Shown: one piece after another, positions 20,787-27,752 of the stretch
How the letters are laid out: each line of letters begins with the position of its first letter
Position numbering within the stretch: the stretch's first letter is position 1
Source: Paramacrobiotus richtersi
Taxonomy: Eukaryota; Tardigrada; Eutardigrada; Parachela; Macrobiotidae
Length of the DNA stretch: 27,752 nt
Assembly: GCA_034698045.1 (NCBI GenBank)
Contig: JAQGAU010000465.1
Span: 1-27,752 of the forward strand
Reading direction: 5' to 3'
Notes under the pieces: generated by a model
What the model was told of the DNA's origin: nothing
Databases searched by the model: none
What the model saw: only the letters and a program-made list of their open reading frames with translations
Program-made: the position numbers and the translations under genes

Positions 20787-22276
20787 GAACCAAAACATGT
20801 TCGGAGCCTGTGTAGAATTTGGACAAGAAATTAGGGCACTTCTTTGTTCGTTTCGTTTCTTCTTTGTAATATGTAACTACGAATAATTTTACCTTAATTT
20901 AGAATGATCCTAACCCTGAGATAATTTGAATTATGTGTATCACGCTAGACGGCTTCTTGACATTTTTCACCCAGTGTATGGTATGATGTCCAGTGTCCCT
21001 TTCCATGTTGTATTTGGAAATTTGCTCCAGAATGTTCGATACAAAGGGTTAATTAAACGTCATTTGGTAACGGATTTTCCTCTATTTTCAAAAATTGTGG
21101 AAAATGAAAAATAATCACAGAATGCAGTTTTCGTCATACAACCGTTTTTTTTTGCGGCATTGTATTCGCGTATTAAGTCCTGTAAGTTCAGTACTGGTAT
21201 TTAAAATCAAATAAACAAAAATATGCAGCAAAATGTTGGTATTCATGATTTGAATCAAACCGTGAGTGCGATTAGATGTTCGGCCGAAAGATCCGGCGAA
21301 CAAATCTTAAGTACTCAGCTAATCTGCTTTATTATCCGTCCACATACGTACAGGTAAAAAACCGTACAAAAAAGAATTATCGAAGAGAAGCGCATGTGTT
21401 TTGGCAGTAACAGGAATGAGACAATGAACCTAAGAATGAATTAACAGAATCCAGTCGTTAACAATCACGATATATTTATGTTTACGTGAATTAGCACGGA
21501 TTGCAACATACGTAACTTAAATTATCAGTTTTTACTGGCACAGTTTCACTTTTGTCATTATACAGTCATTTTCGTAGATACCGCATGCATATTCTATTAT
21601 TTACAGCAATTTGTATCATCAGTTCCTATCTGATCGTGAAAAACAATTCCCGGTGGAAGCAGAGGGTCCGGTGTGAGACAATCTTCGACGGTCTCTTTGT
21701 TAGAATCCTGGATACGCCGCAAGAAGGCTCTACCGAGATGTCTTTTCACCTACCCCATAACCCAACCTTGAAGACGCGAAATAAGCGGTTAATAAAAAGA
21801 ATGTGATTTCCGTAAATTCCATATTTTTACCGCAATATTTCTCGTTCTCATCGGCGCCCTCTGGACAGTCCCTTACCTCGTCGCACCTGCATTAGTTAAC
21901 ACAAAACAATGCCAATTTTCACATTAGACATGAGTTTAAACATTGTTTTCTGATTTTGGTAAAATAAGTGAATCACCCAGTCAGCAATAGGGCGGTAGTA
22001 ATTAAATGCCCTCTGGAACACATCTGGTACCTTCTATATTGTCGTTAATAAGGTACTATACCGATATTGTAGACGATAGTAGAAATAACGTTGTAAATCG
22101 TATATTTTGTTTGAAACTTTATTTGATTTATTAAGTGGGTAGTAAGTATGGCTGGAACGTTGACAGCAGATTTGTGTTTCCAGAACAATCGCATTTTTGG
22201 TTGGCTGGCGGGCAGTAATAGATTATTCCTCCCAAATTAAAACCACCGTATACCGTAGAGGCAGCACAGACTATTA
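20787..22276. other. Intergenic region before IFT140
   Basis: Expected to hold the stefin 3' flank and possibly the first IFT140 exons. Open frames at 20926-21114 and 21552-21806 show no recognisable domain. I could not identify exons for the first 200 or so residues of IFT140 here. AT-rich, with no clear repeat. Confidence 0.35.
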
Positions 22277-23174
22277 ATCCTGCATTGTTTTTATGGAACA
22301 ACAACTAACATGTTCGAGATCCAGAAAATCCCTGGATAATACGGCTGCAGCAATTGGTCAGCAAAACCATAATTTGGATATCCTAATTGGTTGCAGTCAA
22401 GCCCAAGGTACTCGGATCCTGTAGATCACCGGCAGTTCCTGAATGAAACAATATGTAAAATTTTTGTGCAGCAAAATTTGTTAAAATCTCTAATAAAGTA
22501 GCCTTTTTTTATTTGTTCTCTTCGTTTCAGGAGGACTGTTTGGTATGACTGGCTGGCCTACCGTAGCCGAGGCGGTTCAACTGGGCGATCCAGTTATCAC
22601 GATAAAATACTTTGAAATAGTGGGAATCCGGACTCGGACTGCATAATTATGTAATGACCGCAGCCAATCGCATCGTACGATATAGCATTTCATCCACACT
22701 AAAGCTGGAGGAAAAGGTAACTGTACGCAGTTATTGTAAATTTAATTTGATCCATTTCATATTGCTAACTGTCATACAGAATGCGATGTTTTGTGACAGA
22801 TTGTACTAACGGGAAAAAGCCCCATTTCCTCGGCTTGCTGGCAAGGAATCGAAATGTTGGCCGTGGCTTCCGTGGAAGATGTCGTGCGCGTTTGGGACCT
22901 GAGCAAAGGCGACACTTATGTACACGCTCGAAGTCAACGAGCTGTACCAGTCAGATACGTCGGAGTTGGTTCGGTAGCGTTTAATGCCTCTGCCGGTATG
23001 TTTCGTTTTGGAATATTGATTGCATATTTATGTCGTAATTCCGGCTTTATATCCGGTATGCTTACTTCGCCAGTTTTTCTCCGTGTAAGGATTTAATCTG
23101 ATCTACTGGAAGAAATACTTGATCAGCTCAGATTATTTTTAAAACCCTTATCAAAGGTTATTTTGGTGCACAGT

Positions 23175-23238
23175 CAGTTTCTACTTTTGTCAGTTTCTAC
23201 TTTTGTCAGTTTCTACTTTTGTCAGTTTCTACTTTTGT
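23175..23238 (+). repeat. Four perfect 16-bp copies forming the 3' splice site of an IFT140 intron
   Basis: Unit CAGTTTCTACTTTTGT, copies at 23175, 23191, 23207 and 23223. The array runs directly into the acceptor TAG at 23239-23241. Each internal junction creates TTTTGTCAG, a plausible acceptor, at 23193, 23209 and 23225. Confidence 0.92.
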
Positions 23239-25397
23239 TAGGTATCTTGGCCGGTGCAACAAACGTTGGCAGTGTGTTGTTTTGGCAAATGCAGTCATCG
23301 TCGAACAATCAGAATTTTCGTTTTGGATTTTTCCGTTGTTTAAAACTACCATCGGAAGTACGGAGCTTTGCCAGCAGTGCGTCGACTGCCTCGTTGGCTG
23401 TTATCAACGCCCGGCATGCGTACCTTCTCCAGCAGCGTGCCCTGTCGTATTCCTTTTCGTATCCCTACGTGGCCGTCCAGTCGGCAGCGGATATGTTTTT
23501 TCTCGCCAATACCAATCCACAACGGGCAGTCACTGAGAAAGTGCAGTTTGCAGTGGAGGGCGTGGCCATTGGGGAAAAAATGGTGGTCATTTGGGGAATG
23601 GAAAAGGCTGCTTTGTACCAAATATCCGGGGGGAATGAGGATCAGGGATTTAAGCTGATTGAAATGGGATCGTTCGATAAAAGTTGCAAAGCCATGGCGG
23701 TTTTCGATACGAATGCACTTGCGATTACGACTGGTGCGTTGAAAGTTTTGAGCATCCAGGTAACAAAAGCATTTAATCATGGTTATTCCAATGTGGCAAT
23801 GAATGTGTAAAGGTCATACTTCGGATTTCGTCACTAAAGATTTGCATTATCTGCCGAACTGAAAACGATTATGAATATGCATTATCTGATACCATGTATA
23901 GCCTTCCACTTCGATTGTTCATATTATAATTTACAGGGTGTAGTGAAGTTGGAACTGCGGGTTCAGTCATCGGAAGGAGAGCTGCAGTTGTTATCCGTTA
24001 AAAACAACACGTGTGCAGTAGCTACTTCTGGTGGATTCATAAAACTGTGGAATCTTTCGAAAAGGGATGCCAAGCACTGGACAAAATCCAAACTTGTCAA
24101 AGACGGTATTCCACATTTTGGACAGATTAAAATGATCCGAGCCAACTGCGACAACGAATGAAACAACGCCAGCTTTGTTTCATTCGTTATCGAAAGCGTA
24201 AGAACGTTCATGGATATTGACAATCTGTTATGTGTAATTTCCGAACCTAAAATTACCTCAGCAGGCTAAGCTGCATTAAGTTCATCAGTTGTGTTTTTGC
24301 TATTTCAGCTGGATAAAACCAACGATTCAGGCATATACATCTGGAATACTGAGCGTAATTCGGTGTCTGTGTACGACTGCTCTCCGACTATCGATCCCGC
24401 TGAAAAATCCTTGTCCACCAAAATATCGCTGTAAGTTTTACCTCTTTCCTTTTCTAACAGTTTTACTCTTGTCAGTACGTTTAGGTGTATTGTTAACAAT
24501 TCCCGTCCATTGGCGATCGAATGGCAAAGTGATGATCCCCGATTCCTCTGCGCTTGCCTGGAATCCAAGGATGCAAATTCTGGAAAAAGCGGGTTCGGTT
24601 TTTATTTATAGTTCATAACATTCTTTTTCAGGGAATAAATCCAGGTTTTTCTGTACATGTTTTTCTATACTCTTACATTTTTCAGACGGTTATTGCAACG
24701 TTTTTTGCTACCAACTGAGAAGGAAATTCTTCTAAACTCGACAACAGCTTTGGATTGTTCTGGACAGGCTTTAATGCTGGGTTGCCATATACCCTTTGTT
24801 TATTTGTATAAATCCGGTAAGACTTTGTGATTTGTGGAAAACTATTCTATTAAATTTCCAGACTGATTTTGTATAAATTTGTCTTTGTCTGCAGACAGCT
24901 GATTCAGGAAAGCCGGCAATAACGCGACGATTCCTACCCGACTATTCAGGATTCCAGCCGGAAAACATTCAAGACGTGAAAACAATAGTGGATTTCAGTT
25001 ATTTTTCTTCCCTCGGAAAGATTTCTGACGCTCTGAATGCGGTAAAATCTGTGAAAAAGTGAGTTTGCACATTACTGTAGGATGAATAGGGCAATGATAA
25101 ACCATTCACAGTACTTACGATCGTGTGGCTTCATCTGGCTCGTTTGTGCGTACGTATGGGCAAACTGGACTATGCCAAGGTGTGCCTGGGGAAACTAGGA
25201 CGTGTGGATCTGCTGGAGGATTTCCGAGATTTTGCCGCGCATAATCCGGATACTGACCTGCAGCTTGGACGACTCGCGCTGACGTTGCAGTTGCCGTTAA
25301 ATGCGGCCTTGACCTTTACGGTACAATCTGTGTTAAGGCATGTTAACAGTTGGATTCAATTCCGTTAACTCTTTGACCCTCTTCGAAATGGCTATGG

Positions 25398-25415
25398 TTG
25401 GTTGGTTGGTTGCTA
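25398..25415 (+). repeat. GGTT microsatellite
   Basis: Short run of GGTT units in the IFT140 intron 25321-25728, adjoining the inverted-repeat segment. Confidence 0.5.
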
Positions 25416-25441
25416 TGTACAGCGTAATCGCTATGCGAAAT

Positions 25442-25595
25442 GGCTATGCGCAGGAGTTTTCCTTTGTTTAGGTGTAGACTGTTGCTATAACAACAAATTC
25501 CCCATTCTTTGCTACTAGGAAAAAAGCCTGCGCATAGCGTTAACGCAAAATTTTTTGAACTATTTGGACTGTAAAAGCGTCCAAATAGTTCAAAA
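25442..25595. mobile_element. Foldback (MITE-like) segment in an IFT140 intron
   Basis: Two nested inverted-repeat pairs sit in the 408-nt intron 25321-25728. The outer pair is GGCTATGCGCAGG (25442-25454) extending through AGTTTTCCT, against AGGAAAAAAGCCTGCGCATAGC ending at 25538, about 20 bp with a few mismatches. The second is a perfect 17-bp pair, 25553-25569 and 25579-25595, with a 9-nt loop. No coding capacity and no clear target-site duplication were seen, so the mobile-element label is tentative. It could be a simple hairpin cluster. Confidence 0.4.
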
Positions 25596-27752
25596 TTTAA
25601 ACAGCACTAGCATGAAAAAAAGGTAAACAACCCAGCTTAAATTAAAGCGTGAACAGCAAATACTGACTGAAGATAGAATATCCAGAAAAACAGACCTTTG
25701 AGAATTGTGAAATCGATTTGTAATTTAGGAGGAAGCGGAAATGGTGTTCAAAAAGAAAGGGAGATTGGACCTACTGCAACACTTTCGAGAAGCCAGCAGC
25801 GACTGGTCTAAGGTTATGGAACAGCTCTCAACATCCACAGTTGATCGACTTCGACGACGAGCTCTACTTTATACCATGGCTCAGGACGAGATACAGCTTG
25901 GCTCTGTCGACACGGCTATATATAACGAAGTATGGTATATAATATTATCGTGTATCCGTTTGTGGCTCACCTAATTGTAAGACTTGTATTTTCAGTATCC
26001 GATATATCTGTACAAATGCGATGTATAAATGCATTTAGCTTCGTATATATGGTCGCACTTTATTGTTTATCTGTATTTTGTTTACTATCCTTTTGTTTTA
26101 TGCGCTCGTGTGATTGTAGACTGGTTGAGGCTAACTGCGAAGAATTCGGTGTCCCGAGGTTGATGCTACAGGCGAAACCGCATCAACTAGAGGACTACGT
26201 CCAGAATCATTCCAATAAGTATGTAATTATTCTGCGGTTCACTCTATCGGCGAATCACAAATCTTACCCGCTTCTTTATAGAAAACTCGTTACATGGTAC
26301 GTTCAGTTACTGGAATTGCAAAACCAACCGGAAGACGCTATGGACTATTATCGCAAAGCCGGCGATATCAAGTCCATAGTCCGGATGTTGACACAGATGG
26401 ACCAGACGGATCAAGCCATTGATCTGGTCCGATCGTCAAAAAATTCTTCAGGAGCATTCCAACTGGCACATACCATGGAAGTCGAGGAAAACTTTGATCC
26501 GCAGCTGCTGGTTGAAATGTATCTAATTGCCGGAGCGTATACAAGCGCCGTCCGCATTTGCATGGTATATATATGTGATGCTGGTAGAAGAAATTTAACT
26601 TAAAAACTGATCATGAAAATTCTATAATTGCCAAGTAATGAAAATCTGGTAGTACATCGGCATTTTTGTATAACAGCATTTGCTTAGTGTTTGTTACTAC
26701 TGGAATAAAAATCATGTTATTCCATTATTTCGTTATTTTAACAATAATCTAATTTTGCAGCACTACGAGCTGGATGATCAGATTACGCCTATTGCCCTTA
26801 AAGGCGATAAAGCTGGTATGGTGATTGCCGCGAAATACCTGGATTATATAAAGGCTATACGGATAAGGCGATTAACTTATACCATAAAGTTCGTGATACC
26901 AGTTACCAGGATCATATTTTCGCCGCACAAAATGGTTTGCTGCATCGCATCTTTATAGGCTGGATGCTTGAGCCAAGCCAGTGAATTAGCTTTTGACCAA
27001 GGCTATTACGCCAATATCGAAACAATCAGCGAAGACATAACGGAGCACTCCGATTCCAAATTAATCGAACGATGTGTGGAGTATTTTGCCGAAAATAATC
27101 AGGCGGACCGGGCTGTACAAGTGCTGCTTTGAGCCAAACGAGTGAGTTTCATAAGTCAGATATTCCGGAAGTTATTTTGTTAGCATGGTAAAACTGCTTA
27201 TGACATTTTACAGATAAACGAAGCAGTTGATTTGTGTATCCGTTACCAAACGACGTTCGATGAACGCTTTGTATCGAACATTCTGGAGCAAATTTCCGAA
27301 TACAACATGGAAACGGCACAGCGGACCAGTCTTACAGAGACACTGCAGCGGGAAAATGTCTAGAACAAGGGCTCTATCATGAAGCTGCGCGAATGCTGAT
27401 CGACACTGGTCGACCGGAAGCGGCCATGAATGCCATATCGAAAACCGCGGACACCGATGCGATCACTCGTTACAATATATTCGCATTATTCGTGATTCCA
27501 CGGCCCTGATTATTGCCGGGAATAATCTCCAGGCCCATCCTTAGCTCTTCGATGCGATCGTTCTGGCTTATAAACGCGCTGGAGCTCATCTTTATTTGGC
27601 TATGGTAGCTTTTACGATTCTTGGGGAGAAGTGAGCATTACGTGGGGTAACCAGTATATATTCCTTATAAAGTGGATTTCGCTCTTATTCATTCGGAAAT
27701 ATATAAAGATGGTTGAAAATCCAATCTGCTAAATCGCTAACAAGGTGTAGTG

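Larger units (their letters stand above)
22277..27630 (+). pseudogene. IFT140: IFT140 (IFT-A core) homologue, N-terminus unresolved, many frame lesions
   Basis: WD40-plus-TPR subunit of the IFT-A complex, for retrograde transport in cilia (family knowledge). Exons read: ~22277-22407, 22531-22716, 22800-22995, 23242-23759, 23937-24197, 24309-24430, 24476-24592, 24686-24816, 24899-25058, 25112-25320, 25729-25929, 26130-26218, 26282-26564, 26761-26888, 26959-27141 and 27214-27630. Matches include AVASVEDVVRVWDL, GGFIKLWNLSKRDA, CVRMGKLDYAKVCLG, MDYYRKAGDIKSIVRML and ASELAFDQGYY. Lesions: frame change in 22531-22716; TGA at 24159-24161; phase mismatch at the 25058/25112 junction; two extra bases near 26850 before KGYTDKA; TGA at 27130-27132; one-base losses near 27353 and 27472; TAG at 27542-27544. 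Family similarity continues across each. Exon 23242-23759 is open throughout. Either a recent pseudogene or an error-rich assembly. More exons should follow the window. Confidence 0.85.

Noticed and set aside
20926-21114. Plus-strand frame with a vaguely retroelement-like run (YGMMSSVPFHVVFG).
   Set aside because: Too short, no catalytic motif and no flanking repeats, so not supportable.
21552-21806. Plus-strand 84-codon frame considered as an IFT140 first exon.
   Set aside because: No resemblance to the IFT140 N-terminus and no clear splice join to 22277.
24889-24898. Stop produced by the first acceptor (CTGCAG) of an IFT140 exon.
   Set aside because: The second AG, four bases on (ACAG at 24895-24898), restores the frame, so no lesion is needed.
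26101-26129. Phase clash at the IFT140 junction 25929/26120 taken at first as another frameshift.
   Set aside because: Using the acceptor at 26128-26129 keeps phase and gives YNE joined to ANCEEFGVPR, matching the family.
24159-27544. Reassigned stop codon or selenocysteine to explain the in-frame TGA codons.
   Set aside because: TGA, TAG and TAA all occur as premature stops, and TAA (TRIP12), TAG (CR-type gene, stefin) and TGA (IFT70) also end genes here. No single reassignment explains this, and no selenoprotein context exists.
1-27752. CRISPR arrays, operons, tRNA or rRNA genes.
   Set aside because: No spaced direct-repeat array, no prokaryotic gene packing and no recognisable tRNA cloverleaf or rRNA segment was seen.

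Overview
The window looks like animal nuclear DNA. Every recognisable gene is cut by short spliceosomal introns (about 33 to 450 nt, GT-AG), and the proteins read as metazoan families: TRIP12, DDB1, IFT70/TTC30, IFT140 and a type 1 cystatin (stefin). The compact layout and very short introns suggest a small-genome invertebrate. I cannot name the phylum from sequence alone. All calls come from reading translations and remembered family sequences, not from a database search.

Layout. 1-4574 (+): the C-terminal half of a HECT ubiquitin ligase, TRIP12, open in every exon, catalytic Cys included. 4575-6438: intergenic. 6439-8364 (+): a two-exon P-loop NTPase plus nuclease-like protein of the Crinkler/RHS (CR effector) type. 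8365-10026: AT-rich spacer. 10040-13195 (-): IFT70/TTC30 in about ten exons. 13583-14141 (-): a KH-domain exon carrying a perfect 24-bp triplication. About 14437-16683 (-): an unrecognised secretory or type I membrane protein. 17510 to about 18812 (-): only the C-terminal part of DDB1. 19920-20786 (+): an intact three-exon stefin. 22277-27630 and probably onward (+): IFT140.

The strongest theme is the contrast in coding integrity. TRIP12, the CR-type gene and the stefin read cleanly. IFT140, IFT70, the DDB1 fragment and the membrane protein carry repeated one- or two-base frameshifts and in-frame stops. The downstream frames still match their families, so the lesions are recent or are sequencing errors. 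Many indels are single-base contractions of short homopolymers, as in uncorrected long reads. The in-frame stops (TGA, TAG, TAA) and the truncated DDB1 fit real decay better. Both explanations stay open. An IFT-A and an IFT-B component are both affected, so lineage-specific loss of ciliary transport is worth testing.

The candidates for something little described are the CR-type NTPase/nuclease gene between ordinary animal genes, the stefin that keeps vertebrate CSTB intron positions but has lost its inhibitory loop, and a 16-bp minisatellite that repeats a 3' splice site.
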